Notes under the pieces: generated by a model
Databases searched by the model: none
Told to the model about the DNA's origin: nothing
The model's input: only the letters and a program-made list of their open reading frames with translations
Part shown: positions 1-8,439 of the stretch, piece by piece
Layout: every line of letters starts with the position of its first letter
Numbering within the stretch: the stretch's first letter is position 1
Program-made: the position numbers and the translations under genes
Assembly (NCBI GenBank): GCA_030754035.1
Contig: JASMBC010000005.1
Location: 1-49,371 of the forward strand
Reading direction: 5' to 3'
Length of the DNA: 49,371 nt
Source of the DNA: Arenicellales bacterium
Lineage (GTDB): Bacteria; Pseudomonadota; Gammaproteobacteria; Arenicellales; UBA868

Positions 1-196
1 TAAAACGCTGACCCCCCTCACTAGCCGGCGTGAGGTCCAAACGCCAGGCCTGGTTCTGACATCACCCAGTCTTGGCGCTAAAAGATAGGGTGGGAAGCCT
101 TAATGCTGTCATAAGGTTCTGCGACTAACCTAGCTTTATTGCTGCCCGTGATTATTGAAGGGTATCGCTACCGTACAACAGTCGAGGAGTCGGCCA

Positions 197-550
197 ATGA
201 TCTCAACTCGCCGTTTCCTGGTTTTGACCGCTGTCACAACACTGCTGGCCGGATGCGGTGGTGGTGGCAGTGACAGTGGCGTTAGTGTTCATCGTCCTAA
301 CACTACCTACAACCCAGGAGTTACGGGATCCGGATTTCAATACACGACTTGTCGGGTACGTTCAGTCCGGATGACTGATGCCAGCACCATAGTCATCTTT
401 ACCAAACCAAGCGGCGTCTCTCCTTGTGTGCTGAATTCCCTGACTGCCCCAGCCCCTTACAAAGAGCAGGTCTTCGGTTTCATGGCGCCGTGGAAAATTG
501 TCAAATTAAAGTACTCAGGAACTACTGTGACGCAGTACAGCAACGGCTAA
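197..550 (+). CDS. Small lipoprotein of unknown function
   Basis: A 117-residue protein with a type II signal peptide: RR at residues 5-6, a hydrophobic stretch and the lipobox LLAGC with the lipidated Cys at position 20, followed by a Gly-rich linker. It should be an outer- or inner-membrane lipoprotein. Only two other cysteines are seen, which could form a disulfide. I recognise no domain. The ATG at 197 is chosen because GAGGAG lies 8 bases upstream; a TTG at 155 would place 14 odd residues before the signal peptide. The gene converges on the mannosyltransferase gene and their stop codons overlap (547-550). Confidence 0.7.
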   Translation: MISTRRFLVLTAVTTLLAGCGGGGSDSGVSVHRPNTTYNPGVTGSGFQYTTCRVRSVRMTDASTIVIFTKPSGVSPCVLNSLTAPAPYKEQVFGFMAPWKIVKLKYSGTTVTQYSNG

Positions 551-2076
551 TCTTCGCGTACTTCGTGGTTGGCCTCTCGCCCTGCACACCGATAAACACT
601 CCAGATATCGGCCCGGGACAGCCACTGGCCCCAGTCCAACATTCGCAGCCAACCGGGCAATGCAGACACCACCAGAGTCATATTCGGGCAAGAGGATGCG
701 ATTGTCGGTGGCGGATAAGCAGTAGGCAAGAACAGGTAAATTGGCTGTGATGCCTGTGTAGCCAACAAATGCCACTGCTCCGGGGTACTGACCAGTTTGG
801 GGCTTACATTAGGTGTCCTGAAGAAGCTGATTACCCCACCGCCATCGCGATAGGGATCCTGCTGATACGTGACCAGTTCGAAACGCCCCACCTTGCCCTG
901 CTCATACATCCACTTGTGGATCACAGCTTCCTGTCGGGCGGGGGTGAAACTGAAAAATACCAGTGCGAGGCTATTCACTGCCACGAAAAAATACACGAAA
1001 ATTTTTATAGGCCGCTGTAGGCGTGGTTTTTTCAGTTGCCATCTAAGCCCCTGCCCCAACTCCTCAAGCCCCATGACTGCAAGTATCAGTAATGGGTATA
1101 TCACCGGCATCAGAAAACGGGTTTCTTTGTGTCCTATGAGCGAATGCCCCAATAGGAATGCAGTAACAACCCAGACTAATACATGTGCTGGCCGGCGAAT
1201 GATCCCTGCCAGAACGGCCAGCAACAGCACCAGACTGAATGGCGGGACAAAAAGGATCAGCAGCTTTTCTATGTAGTACCACCACGGATCAATTCCGAAC
1301 TGCGCTGCTTTACCGTCGATAAGGTTGGCCGAAAAATAATTGGCCGGGGTCAGCACCCATTCTCCGTAAAACCAGGCATCCAGAACAACATTCAATCCAA
1401 CGGCTATGCCAAAGCCCAGTAAAGACATGGCCACAATTAACAAACCTGGCCTTCGAACCAGCACCAACCACAGGGCAAGACCCATCAGCGCAAAGGCAAC
1501 GGGAAAGCGAAAGAAGAATGAAAAACCCAGCGTGACTCCAGCAACCAAAGCCAATGCGATGGCCCCTTTTCGATCAGCATCACAGGCACGCAACAACAAC
1601 CAGATCCCCAGGGACAAAAATATTGCCGCCCAGTTCTCAGAGGCGAACTGCGCATGCAGGAAAGGCAATAACCAGAAAAAACCTGTGACGAAGAAAAGGG
1701 CGAGTTGTGCCCATTGCTGCTCCAACCAGCGAAATGCATGAAAACACAACAACAACGTGGAAACAAACCCGAGCACTGCAGATATCAGCCTGAGTACGAA
1801 AGCCGCCTGAAAAGGGTCGGCCTCGGCAAAGACCTGATAAACCACGTAGGCGATGGCAGGCTGGATCGCGGGTCTTATCTGTTCAAAAAACTCCCAGGGA
1901 AGCGTCAGATGCGGTTCCAATCCGATCTTGAAGTTCGCAAATTCCAGAATCTGATAATCGGCGTCCGGGTGAATCCGCCCTTCGCCGAGCCATGCAGCGC
2001 ATAAATGCAAAATCAAACTCAAGGCTAACCCGGCATAAAGCACCGGGCTCGAGAACTGCTTCATGCTCTGCTTCAC
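547..2076 (-). CDS. GT22-type (Alg9/PIG-B-like) membrane glycosyltransferase
   Basis: A 509-residue polytopic membrane protein with about ten hydrophobic segments. The first periplasmic loop carries HPDADYQ (36-42) followed by EFANFKIG and LPWEF. This matches the signature of glycosyltransferase family 22 (GT-C fold, dolichyl- or polyprenyl-phosphate-sugar donors), in which the acidic residue after HP is catalytic. Eukaryotic members add mannose to GPI anchors or N-glycan precursors; the few bacterial ones have unknown acceptors. The C-terminal 120 residues form a soluble tail. The gene stands alone. A second Met at residue 5 is an alternative start. The family is fairly sure; the substrate is not known. 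Confidence 0.75.
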   Translation of the reverse strand: MKQSMKQFSSPVLYAGLALSLILHLCAAWLGEGRIHPDADYQILEFANFKIGLEPHLTLPWEFFEQIRPAIQPAIAYVVYQVFAEADPFQAAFVLRLISAVLGFVSTLLLCFHAFRWLEQQWAQLALFFVTGFFWLLPFLHAQFASENWAAIFLSLGIWLLLRACDADRKGAIALALVAGVTLGFSFFFRFPVAFALMGLALWLVLVRRPGLLIVAMSLLGFGIAVGLNVVLDAWFYGEWVLTPANYFSANLIDGKAAQFGIDPWWYYIEKLLILFVPPFSLVLLLAVLAGIIRRPAHVLVWVVTAFLLGHSLIGHKETRFLMPVIYPLLILAVMGLEELGQGLRWQLKKPRLQRPIKIFVYFFVAVNSLALVFFSFTPARQEAVIHKWMYEQGKVGRFELVTYQQDPYRDGGGVISFFRTPNVSPKLVSTPEQWHLLATQASQPIYLFLPTAYPPPTIASSCPNMTLVVSALPGWLRMLDWGQWLSRADIWSVYRCAGREANHEVRED

Positions 2077-2398
2077 TGACTACTATCTTGGTGAGAACGA
2101 CCTTGGCTATGATCGAAGTAATGTCCGGGCGACGTCTCTCGACAGAAGCTCAAAAGCTCCAGACCAAGCGCAATGGCTGCGATGGCAAGCGTTGAGAAAG
2201 GCGGATATTAACTGGACTTGTTCTCCTGGCTGCCGATGTGCTGATCATAACTTCCCCCTTGCTGCCGTCACTGATATTACTGGGGATTCTGATGGACTTA
2301 AGGATCCGGCATCACCGTAGATCGCAACGGCAGGGAAATAATCCATGTCAGGGAGGTACTCCATCACTACATGAGTGCTACATGATTAGCGCGCCCGT
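2077..2398. other. Intergenic gap without recognisable gene
   Basis: About 320 bases upstream of the mannosyltransferase and downstream of the TerB-like gene, both on the minus strand. Short open frames here have no recognisable product, no good ribosome site and no family resemblance. It probably holds the promoter of the mannosyltransferase gene, but I cannot point to a convincing -35/-10 pair. Confidence 0.4.
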
Positions 2399-2848
2399 TT
2401 AGCCGGGTTTATGACGCAACTTTGCGGCTACAAAATCCTTTTGCGGTATGTGCAACAGACGCTGTATCTTGCGCATCAAATGCAGTTCGTGATCATCGAG
2501 GCGCCCGTCAGCATAGACTACCCGCCACATCTGTTCGACCAGGGTCAGCCGCTGCTGCTCGCTCCAGTGCTTGTTGATCAGCGAGGTGAACCCGTGCAGG
2601 CCGGTGGCCTCTTTTGCCTGGGACTCAGCCAACGCCAACAAGGCCTTTGAATCCACATCGCTCAATGAGAACTGACTACACACCAGAGCGTGTATTGTCG
2701 CCCTCTCTGTATCGCCTAGATCGTAGTCCGCCATCGCAGTCTCAAACAGTAATGCTGCTGCGGCCAGACGCAAAGGTTCCTCCACAGCCAAAGGATCATC
2801 GCGCGATTGAAGTCGCTTGCGAAAAAACTCCCCAATTGCGTCAATCAT
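2399..2848 (-). CDS. TerB-like helical protein
   Basis: A 149-residue, all-helical acidic protein without signal peptide or membrane segment. It resembles the TerB/COG4103 family: an N-terminal FF-K-RL start, a first repeat around FETAMADYDLGDTE (about 36-49), and a second acidic repeat around VVYADGRLDDHELHLM (about 109-124). The D-G-x-x-D-x-x-E pattern of the second repeat is typical of the metal-binding TerB fold. Function is unknown for most single-domain members; tellurite resistance should not be assumed because no other ter gene is nearby. It lies downstream of the terminator that ends the upp operon. Confidence 0.7.
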   Translation of the reverse strand: MIDAIGEFFRKRLQSRDDPLAVEEPLRLAAAALLFETAMADYDLGDTERATIHALVCSQFSLSDVDSKALLALAESQAKEATGLHGFTSLINKHWSEQQRLTLVEQMWRVVYADGRLDDHELHLMRKIQRLLHIPQKDFVAAKLRHKPG

Positions 2849-2970
2849 ATGATCTGTAACCCCACCTTTGAACCGCGCATTCTAATCTTACTAAGGGAAA
2901 AGCGCGTAAAACAGCTAAATGAGGCACAAACATGCCAAGAAGGGGGTCACAGTGAGTCCTGTGAATCGGC

Positions 2971-3003
2971 AAAAAAAGGGCGGAACCCTGGCGGGTGCCG
3001 CCC
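2971..3003 (-). terminator. Intrinsic terminator on the minus strand
   Basis: Read on the minus strand, GGGCGG (3003-2998) pairs with CCGCCC (2983-2978) across a 14-base loop. Seven T residues follow (2977-2971). It can end the upp-3133 operon and would also form the 3' end of the small RNA proposed just upstream. Confidence 0.75.
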
Positions 3004-3033
3004 CTAACTCCACATTTAATGGAGGAGATATGC
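2971..3033 (-). ncRNA. Candidate FNR/Anr-dependent small RNA
   Basis: A perfect FNR-type box (3068-3081) is centred 41.5 bases before position 3033, the class II activator geometry. At the expected -10 position the minus strand reads GTTAAT (3045-3040), 4 of 6 matches to consensus. The predicted transcript of about 63 nt begins near 3033. It carries CTCCTCC (3027-3021), complementary to Shine-Dalgarno sequences, then a small CTCCA/TGGAG hairpin, and ends at the intrinsic terminator with seven U. This arrangement resembles known anaerobic sRNAs such as FnrS or PhrS in logic, not in sequence. No coding frame is evident. Read-through from upp is an alternative origin for the terminator. Confidence 0.4.
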
Positions 3034-3067
3034 AGGCGTATTAACCCATACCACCCTATTAACCGTA

Positions 3068-3081
3068 TTGATCCAGATCAA
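3068..3081. promoter_or_regulatory. Perfect FNR/Anr-type box
   Basis: TTGATCCAGATCAA matches the FNR/Anr consensus TTGAT-N4-ATCAA at every defined base. It lies in the non-coding gap between the terB-like gene and the small exported protein, not next to any protein start. On the plus side it faces the 3' end of a convergent gene, so the minus-strand transcript ending at 2971 is the likely target. Confidence 0.65.
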
Positions 3082-3132
3082 TATTTTCGATTTCTGAAAA
3101 ATACCCATAACGGCCCAAGTAACCGCGGCGCT

Positions 3133-3468
3133 CTAAGGAGCCTTCAGCATACAAGTTTCGTCCTGACTATCACGCTGGCTGTCGTAGCGCATTTCACAAA
3201 TGATCACCTGGCCAGATTTTTCCAACCGGTAGTCGGTGACAGAAACAATACGCCACAATTCAGCATAGGGGGCAATCCCGGGATGACGTTCGTTTCTTTC
3301 AGTGATTGCAGTGACCTGCCAACCCTGGCGGGTCAGGCCATAAACACCCGCTTCGAGCGGCTGTGCCCAACTGATGCTGGTGAGTACGCCGACCAGAAAG
3401 AAAGTGAATGCTGTAGGAGCTCTCCTGCTAACCCGGGATACGACCCGCGGCAGGCAATTGGCGATCAC
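3133..3468 (-). CDS. Small exported protein of unknown function
   Basis: A 111-residue protein starting with GTG just four bases after the upp stop, so probably translated by coupling with upp. Residues 16-36 form a hydrophobic signal peptide ending near SWAQ, giving a mature periplasmic protein of about 75 residues. The mature part holds two cysteines that could pair. I recognise no domain; small proteins of this kind are often labelled hypothetical. The weak ribosome site leaves the exact start open. Confidence 0.55.
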   Translation of the reverse strand: MIANCLPRVVSRVSRRAPTAFTFFLVGVLTSISWAQPLEAGVYGLTRQGWQVTAITERNERHPGIAPYAELWRIVSVTDYRLEKSGQVIICEMRYDSQRDSQDETCMLKAP

Positions 3469-3471
3469 GCC

Positions 3472-4104
3472 CTAGCGAGTGCCATAAATCCGGTCACCCG
3501 CATCGCCCAGACCAGGCAGGATGTAGCCATGATCATTCAGTTGGCGGTCCAACGCCGCTGTATAGACTGGAACATCAGGGTGAGCCTGGGCAAATGCAGC
3601 AACCCCCTCGGGAGCAGCCAGCAGGCAAACAAACTTGATCTTTTTGGGCTGATCCTTTTTCAGACGAGTGATAGCGGCGCTCACAGAATTGGCGGTTGCC
3701 AGCATCGGATCCACCACAATCACCTGACGTTCGTTAATATCATGAGGCACCTTGTAGTAATACTCGATGGCTTCCAGGGTATCCGGATCACGATACAAGC
3801 CGATATGCCCCACCCGGGCTGACGGTATCAGATCAAGCATACCGTCCAGCAGGCCATTGCCTGCGCGCAGCACCGAGACAAAACACAGTTTCTTGCCGGA
3901 CAGCATAGGCGCCTGCATGGTCTCCAGTGGCGTTTCAACCTCTCTTAGTTCTGTCGGCAGATCGCGCGTGACTTCGTACGCCAGCAACAGTGCGATCTCG
4001 CGCAGCAGCTGGCGAAAGTTTGCGGTGGGCCGGGTTTTATCCCGCATTAAGGTGAGCTTGTGCTGCACCAGCGGATGGTCAACTAAGGTGAAAGATTTCT
4101 GCAT
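3472..4104 (-). CDS. upp: Uracil phosphoribosyltransferase
   Basis: Converts uracil and PRPP to UMP in pyrimidine salvage, in the cytoplasm. The 210-residue length equals the family norm. The PRPP-binding loop [13 protein letters not shown] is at 128-140 and the uracil-binding segment [13 protein letters not shown] at 193-205, both intact. It is followed by a small exported-protein gene after four bases and then by the minus-strand terminator at 2971-3003, so the two genes form a short operon. No uracil permease gene is adjacent. Confidence 0.96.
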   Translation of the reverse strand: MQKSFTLVDHPLVQHKLTLMRDKTRPTANFRQLLREIALLLAYEVTRDLPTELREVETPLETMQAPMLSGKKLCFVSVLRAGNGLLDGMLDLIPSARVGHIGLYRDPDTLEAIEYYYKVPHDINERQVIVVDPMLATANSVSAAITRLKKDQPKKIKFVCLLAAPEGVAAFAQAHPDVPVYTAALDRQLNDHGYILPGLGDAGDRIYGTR

Positions 4105-4328
4105 GATGCTACTCTCGTCACAACGGATATGAGTGCTCCGGGGATGGAAAATAGTCCAACACCGAAGTACCGGTGAATATTTCGACGGGATACCCCACCA
4201 CTACATTCTATGTCACGATACCGACAATTGACACCGGCAGTAAACAGCCGCCAGGCAACGCTGCAGGAAAACTGCCTGGACGAATAAAACGGCTGAAACT
4301 CAAACAACAGATCAGACACAATCAGGTG

Positions 4329-4928
4329 ATGAGCGTACAGAAAAAACGAACCCGGGATATTGCCGCAAAGCGCCGAGTGGTTCTCACGGGCAGTGAATGT
4401 ACCGGCAAGACCCAGATTGTCCAAGCTCTGGCCGCTCATTTTGACTGTCCATTCTCGGCAGAAGGCGCGCGTCTTTATCTTGACCAGCAATCAATGGCAC
4501 TGACAGCCCAAGATATCGAGCCCATCGCCTGTGAGCAGATCGCCCAGGAAGATGCTGCCGTGGGCCGTGCGTCCGAGCTCACCATCCATGACACCGATCT
4601 TCTGTCCACCGTGATCTACGCGCGCCACTACTACCAGCACTGTCCCGATTGGATCGTAGATACCGCGTATTCGCGGGCACGGGGGTTGTATCTGCTATGT
4701 GATATCGACCTGCCCTGGGTAAGCGATGGGCTTTTGCGCGATCGGGGGATGGGTGGGCAACGAGCGCAGTTGCATTCACTTTTCGTCGCCATGTTGAACC
4801 AAACTGGTCAGCACTGGATGTATATACGCGGTATCGGCCCTGCACGCGAGCAATACGCGATTGCCGCCGTTGCAAACTATCTTGCCAAGGGCAGCATCAC
4901 TCCCAGCCACGCTATTGACAGCCCGTAA
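4329..4928 (+). CDS. NadR-like nucleoside kinase (AAA_28 family)
   Basis: A 199-residue P-loop ATPase. Walker A is GSECTGKT at 21-28; the segment HDTDLLSTVIYARHYY and the motif DIDLPWVSDGLLRD match the C-terminal ribosylnicotinamide kinase domain of NadR. The N-terminal HTH and NMN adenylyltransferase domains of NadR are absent. Such stand-alone kinases phosphorylate nicotinamide riboside or a related vitamin. The gene sits directly upstream of the TPP riboswitch and thiBPQ but would not itself be controlled by the riboswitch. The ATG at 4329 is preferred; a longer frame opens at 4173 but adds 52 unconserved residues. Confidence 0.75.
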   Translation: MSVQKKRTRDIAAKRRVVLTGSECTGKTQIVQALAAHFDCPFSAEGARLYLDQQSMALTAQDIEPIACEQIAQEDAAVGRASELTIHDTDLLSTVIYARHYYQHCPDWIVDTAYSRARGLYLLCDIDLPWVSDGLLRDRGMGGQRAQLHSLFVAMLNQTGQHWMYIRGIGPAREQYAIAAVANYLAKGSITPSHAIDSP

Positions 4929-4950
4929 GTGGACAACTAGATTCTAGGTG

Positions 4951-5037
4951 TTATCCGACGGGGTGTCCGACAGAGGTCGGGCTGAGAATGACCCGTTGAA
5001 CCTGAACCGGATCATACCGGCGGAGGAATTCGGATAA
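4951..5037 (+). promoter_or_regulatory. TPP riboswitch (THI element)
   Basis: The conserved blocks GGGGTGTCC, GGGCTGAGA, ACCCGTTGAACCTGA and CCGG..ATACCGGCGGAGGAA appear in the right order. The closing helix P1 is a perfect 8-bp pairing of TTATCCGA (4951-4958) with TCGGATAA (5030-5037). It senses thiamine pyrophosphate and lies directly before thiB, so it should repress the thiamine transporter when TPP is plentiful. Confidence 0.96.
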
Positions 5038-5075
5038 TGGCGTCAAAGCCCCTCCGCCCTTCAGTTCCGAAGGAG
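5019..5075 (+). promoter_or_regulatory. Riboswitch expression platform with alternative pairing and SD hairpin
   Basis: GGCGGAGG in the aptamer core (5019-5026) is perfectly complementary over 8 bases to CCTCCGCC (5051-5058) just downstream. CCTTC (5058-5062) can pair with GAAGG (5069-5073), which is the Shine-Dalgarno of thiB. TPP binding would hold 5019-5026 in the aptamer and allow the downstream segment to sequester the SD; without TPP the 8-bp pairing would break the aptamer and open the SD. There is no U-tract, so control is probably translational. Confidence 0.65.
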
Positions 5076-5081
5076 CCTTAC

Positions 5082-6092
5082 GTGAAAATTCTGAAGATTC
5101 TTTTTGGCCTTGCAGGCTGTTTGCTGGCGATTGCCTGCCCTGCAACACAAGCGGCAAAGACTCAGCTGACGGTCTACACCTATGCCTCGTTTGTATCCGA
5201 GTGGGGCCCTGGCCCACTCATTGAAGAGCATTTCGAGGCACAATGCGATTGTGATCTAAAGTTTGTCGGTCTGGAGGATGGTGCCGCCTTACTCAGCCGG
5301 CTGAAACTCGAGGGGGATCGCTCACCGGCAGATGTCATTCTTGGGTTGGATACCAGCCTGACCGCTGAAGCCCAACAAACAGGACTGCTGCAAGAACACG
5401 GGTTAGATCTGGAATCGGTCGACTTTGCCCTACCCTGGTCCGACCTGGTCTTTGTGCCCTATGACTTTGGCTACTTTGGCTTCGTCTACGACAGCGAGGC
5501 ACTTCCCATCCCGCCGGCCAGTCTTACGGAACTGGTCAATAACAGTAACGGGCCGCGTATCATCATCCAGGATCCCCGCACCAGCACCCCGGGACTGGGG
5601 CTTGTGCTGTGGATGCGCAAAATATTCGATGCGGCTGACGAGGATGCCTGGGCCATGCTGGCGCCCCGAATTGTGACTGTGACTAAAGGCTGGTCGGAAG
5701 CCTATGGACTCTTTCTTAAAGGCGAGGCACCCATGGTACTGAGCTACACCACCTCCCCTGCCTACCACCGCCATGTAGAACAGACAGATCGCTACCGCGT
5801 AGCCATGTTCAAAGAGGGGCATTACCGACAGGTTGAAGTCGCTGCCCGGTTGGGCACTTCGTCCGAACCACAACTGGCGCAGGACTTTCTGGGTTTTCTG
5901 CTTTCGGACACAGTGCAAAATATCCTTCCCACCTCTAACTGGATGCTACCAGCAGTGCATACAGGGCAACCCCTGCCCGATGCCTTCCACAGTGATGAAG
6001 TGCCACAGCAGATGCTCCGATTCGATCCGGCGCAGGTGCAAGATCAGCGCAAACAATGGATAAATCGCTGGCTGTTTGCATTGTCACGTTGA
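5082..6092 (+). CDS. thiB: Thiamine ABC transporter substrate-binding protein
   Basis: Periplasmic thiamine/TPP-binding component of ThiBPQ. With the GTG start at 5082 (AAGGAG 6-7 bases upstream) the 336-residue protein begins MKILKILFGLAG with a clean signal peptide cleaved near ATQA (about residue 24), then the family start QLTVYTYASF. The body matches the ThiB/TbpA extracellular solute-binding fold, with the typical VPYDFGYFGFVYD and PRTSTPGLG segments. An in-frame ATG at 5037, on the last base of the riboswitch P1 helix, would add 15 residues before the signal peptide and is less likely. It is first in the thiBPQ operon. Confidence 0.93.
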   Translation: MKILKILFGLAGCLLAIACPATQAAKTQLTVYTYASFVSEWGPGPLIEEHFEAQCDCDLKFVGLEDGAALLSRLKLEGDRSPADVILGLDTSLTAEAQQTGLLQEHGLDLESVDFALPWSDLVFVPYDFGYFGFVYDSEALPIPPASLTELVNNSNGPRIIIQDPRTSTPGLGLVLWMRKIFDAADEDAWAMLAPRIVTVTKGWSEAYGLFLKGEAPMVLSYTTSPAYHRHVEQTDRYRVAMFKEGHYRQVEVAARLGTSSEPQLAQDFLGFLLSDTVQNILPTSNWMLPAVHTGQPLPDAFHSDEVPQQMLRFDPAQVQDQRKQWINRWLFALSR

Positions 6093-6097
6093 GCCGT

Positions 6098-7702
6098 ATG
6101 TGGGCCTATCGAGTCATCTCGCTCTGGCCCGGGACCCTGGCCGTGGCCTTTCTGGGTACTCTGATCGGGGGCTCTCTTGTCGGGATAATGGCCCGGTTTG
6201 GCACCGGCGATCTTACGGCAATCGTGACCGATGCCTACTTGCACTCGGTAATAAGTTTCACGCTGTGGCAGGCCACACTTTCAACCCTGATCAGCGTTGG
6301 GCTCGCACTACCGATCGCTCGCGCCTACGCCCGACAGTCCCACTTTGTTGGGCGGCGCGCGCTGATCACATTGATGGGCCTGCCGATGGTCATGCCGGTG
6401 ATTGTTGCGGTTCTGGGTATCGTCGCGATCTACGGTCACAACGGTGTGATTACTCAGTTGATGCGCGCAGCAGGGTTCACATGGTCTTTTGGGATCTATG
6501 GCCTTGGCGGGATACTGCTGGCCCATGTTTTTTTCAACCTGCCGCTGGCGGTGCGATTGTTGCTGCCGGCCTGGGAGCAGGTTCCAGGTGAAAGCTGGCG
6601 CCTCGCCAGCACCCTGGGGATGTCCAGCACTCAGTTGTTCCGATTTATCGAGTGGCCTGCGCTGAGCGCTTTTCTGCCCGGCGCGCTGGTGATTGTTTTC
6701 CTGCTCTGCTTCACCAGTTTTGCGGTCGTATTGACCCTTGGCGGGGGGCCTGGAGCAACCACAGTTGAAGTGGCGATTTATCAGGCACTGCGCTTTGACT
6801 TCGATCCCGGCCGGGCAACGCTGCTTGCCCTGACTCAACTGGCGCTATGCGCAACAATTGCGCTGACCATGTCTCGATGGCTGCGCTCGCAACCGCTAAC
6901 CCAGGGGCTGCAAAAAGGCCTACGAAACCGACCCGACCGAAACGCCCTACTCAATCGAGCTGTAGATGTCTTGCTGATCACGCTGAGTGCGCTCTTTATC
7001 GGTTTGCCCATCGCGGCGGTTGTTGTTGCCGGTCTGGAGGGGCCGCTGTTACGGGTTATCCTGGATTCTGCGCTTTGGAGCGCAACCGCACGCAGCCTGG
7101 GGATTGCGCTGATAGCGACACTAACCGCCAGCGTACTGGCGTTGGGTCTGGCGATGACTGCTCGGCGGCTGGTGTTGGTACAGCGGCGGCCTGGGGCCAC
7201 GGACCTGGTGTTGTTGGCCGGCTCGGTAAGTCTCGCGGTTCCACCCATGGTGATTGGCACCGGGCTTTTTCTTTGGGCGCTGATAACCGGCACAACAGAG
7301 GTGGTCACCCTTTTTCTCATAGCATTAATTAACGCACTCATGGTACTGCCCTACGCATTGCGCAGCATTGCTCCAGTTCTGATCGACTCAGGACGGCGCC
7401 ACCACAAACTGTGTGAACAACTGGGCCTGCAGGGCTGGCAGCGATTTCGCCGCATCGACTGGCCTGCTATACGCAAACCGACAGCGTTTGCTGTGGCGCT
7501 GGGCAGCGCGTTGTCATTTGGAGATATGGGCGTAGCAGCACTCTTTGATACCAGCGGTGCAATAACACTGCCGGTCATGCTCTACCACCGGATGAGCGCC
7601 TACCGCTTCGATGAAGCTGCCGTTACCGCACTGGTACTCGTTGTGATGAGTATGATTTTATTCTGGGCCCTGGATCGGATTGTAGGGCGATGGCTTTCCT
7701 GA
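6098..7702 (+). CDS. thiP: Thiamine ABC transporter permease
   Basis: A 534-residue inner-membrane protein with two homologous halves of about six helices each, like E. coli ThiP. Each half has an EAA-type loop that docks on the ATPase, around WRLASTLGMSS and CEQLGLQGWQRF, both followed by a WPA motif. The ATG at 6098 lies just after the thiB stop and gives the family length; an in-frame ATG at 6056 inside thiB has no ribosome site. The 3' end overlaps thiQ by 13 bases. Confidence 0.92.
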   Translation: MWAYRVISLWPGTLAVAFLGTLIGGSLVGIMARFGTGDLTAIVTDAYLHSVISFTLWQATLSTLISVGLALPIARAYARQSHFVGRRALITLMGLPMVMPVIVAVLGIVAIYGHNGVITQLMRAAGFTWSFGIYGLGGILLAHVFFNLPLAVRLLLPAWEQVPGESWRLASTLGMSSTQLFRFIEWPALSAFLPGALVIVFLLCFTSFAVVLTLGGGPGATTVEVAIYQALRFDFDPGRATLLALTQLALCATIALTMSRWLRSQPLTQGLQKGLRNRPDRNALLNRAVDVLLITLSALFIGLPIAAVVVAGLEGPLLRVILDSALWSATARSLGIALIATLTASVLALGLAMTARRLVLVQRRPGATDLVLLAGSVSLAVPPMVIGTGLFLWALITGTTEVVTLFLIALINALMVLPYALRSIAPVLIDSGRRHHKLCEQLGLQGWQRFRRIDWPAIRKPTAFAVALGSALSFGDMGVAALFDTSGAITLPVMLYHRMSAYRFDEAAVTALVLVVMSMILFWALDRIVGRWLS

Positions 7703-8406
7703 TACTTGACCGCCTGACTTTCACCACGGGCGACTGGGGTCTTTGCGCATCGCTGCGAGTGGGCCGGGGGGAGTGTGCTGCGCTGATTGGAGCCAGCGGT
7801 GCAGGCAAGTCAACACTGCTCTCGTTGATCGCTGGCTTCGAGACACCTGACAGCGGCGCGATCCTTGTGGATAACCAGGATATCGGCTCTCTGGCGCCGG
7901 CACAACGGCCGGTAACCATGATGTTCCAGGAACATAACCTGTTTGCTCACCTCAGCCTTTACGACAACATCGCGCTCGGCTGTCATCCCGGTCTAAACCT
8001 TGCCCCGGCAGATCATGAGACCATTAACCAGGCTCTTGAGGCAACGCAACTGGGTGATATCAGCCGGCGCCGGCCCGCTGGCGTATCGGGCGGCGAGCGC
8101 CAAAGAGCCGCCCTGGCCCGCTGTCTTTGCCAAAAAAGGCCGTTACTGTTACTGGACGAACCCTTTGCCAACCTCGATCCGCGCTTGCGCCAGCAGATGC
8201 ACGCCCTGGTTGACGAGTTGCGTCAAACTCATGCGTTAACTGTGATCGTGGTCTCTCACCTGCCACACGAAGCGGCACGCATTGCCGACCAGATGGTATT
8301 CATGCATGAAGGACAGATTACCGAACAGGGATCCGCGAGTATCACTTTGGCTGACCCCCAAAGCCAGGAACTGCGCGATTACCTGCAGTTCACGCCAAGC
8401 GGGTAG
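7690..8406 (+). CDS. thiQ: Thiamine ABC transporter ATP-binding protein
   Basis: A 238-residue ABC ATPase powering ThiP. Walker A GASGAGKS is at 34-41, the signature VSGGERQR starts at 132 and Walker B LLLLDEPFANLD runs 152-163, followed by the switch His in VVSHLPHEA. It overlaps thiP, as usual in thiBPQ operons. The glutathione peroxidase gene begins about 30 bases after its stop and may be co-transcribed. Confidence 0.93.
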   Translation: MAFLILDRLTFTTGDWGLCASLRVGRGECAALIGASGAGKSTLLSLIAGFETPDSGAILVDNQDIGSLAPAQRPVTMMFQEHNLFAHLSLYDNIALGCHPGLNLAPADHETINQALEATQLGDISRRRPAGVSGGERQRAALARCLCQKRPLLLLDEPFANLDPRLRQQMHALVDELRQTHALTVIVVSHLPHEAARIADQMVFMHEGQITEQGSASITLADPQSQELRDYLQFTPSG

Positions 8407-8439
8407 TATGTCGGCTGTAATGAGATGGAGATGCAAAGT

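Noticed and set aside
16-35. CCTCA/TGAGG inverted repeat near the left edge
   Set aside because: Short stem, no T-run, and the gene to its left is outside the window, so no function can be argued.
2399-2848. Tellurite resistance determinant
   Set aside because: Only a TerB-like domain is present; no terC, terD or terZ genes are near, so the resistance label is not supported.
2995-3822. 275-codon open frame on the plus strand
   Set aside because: It is antisense to upp and the small exported protein, has no ribosome site and no recognisable domain. It arises from codon bias of the real genes.
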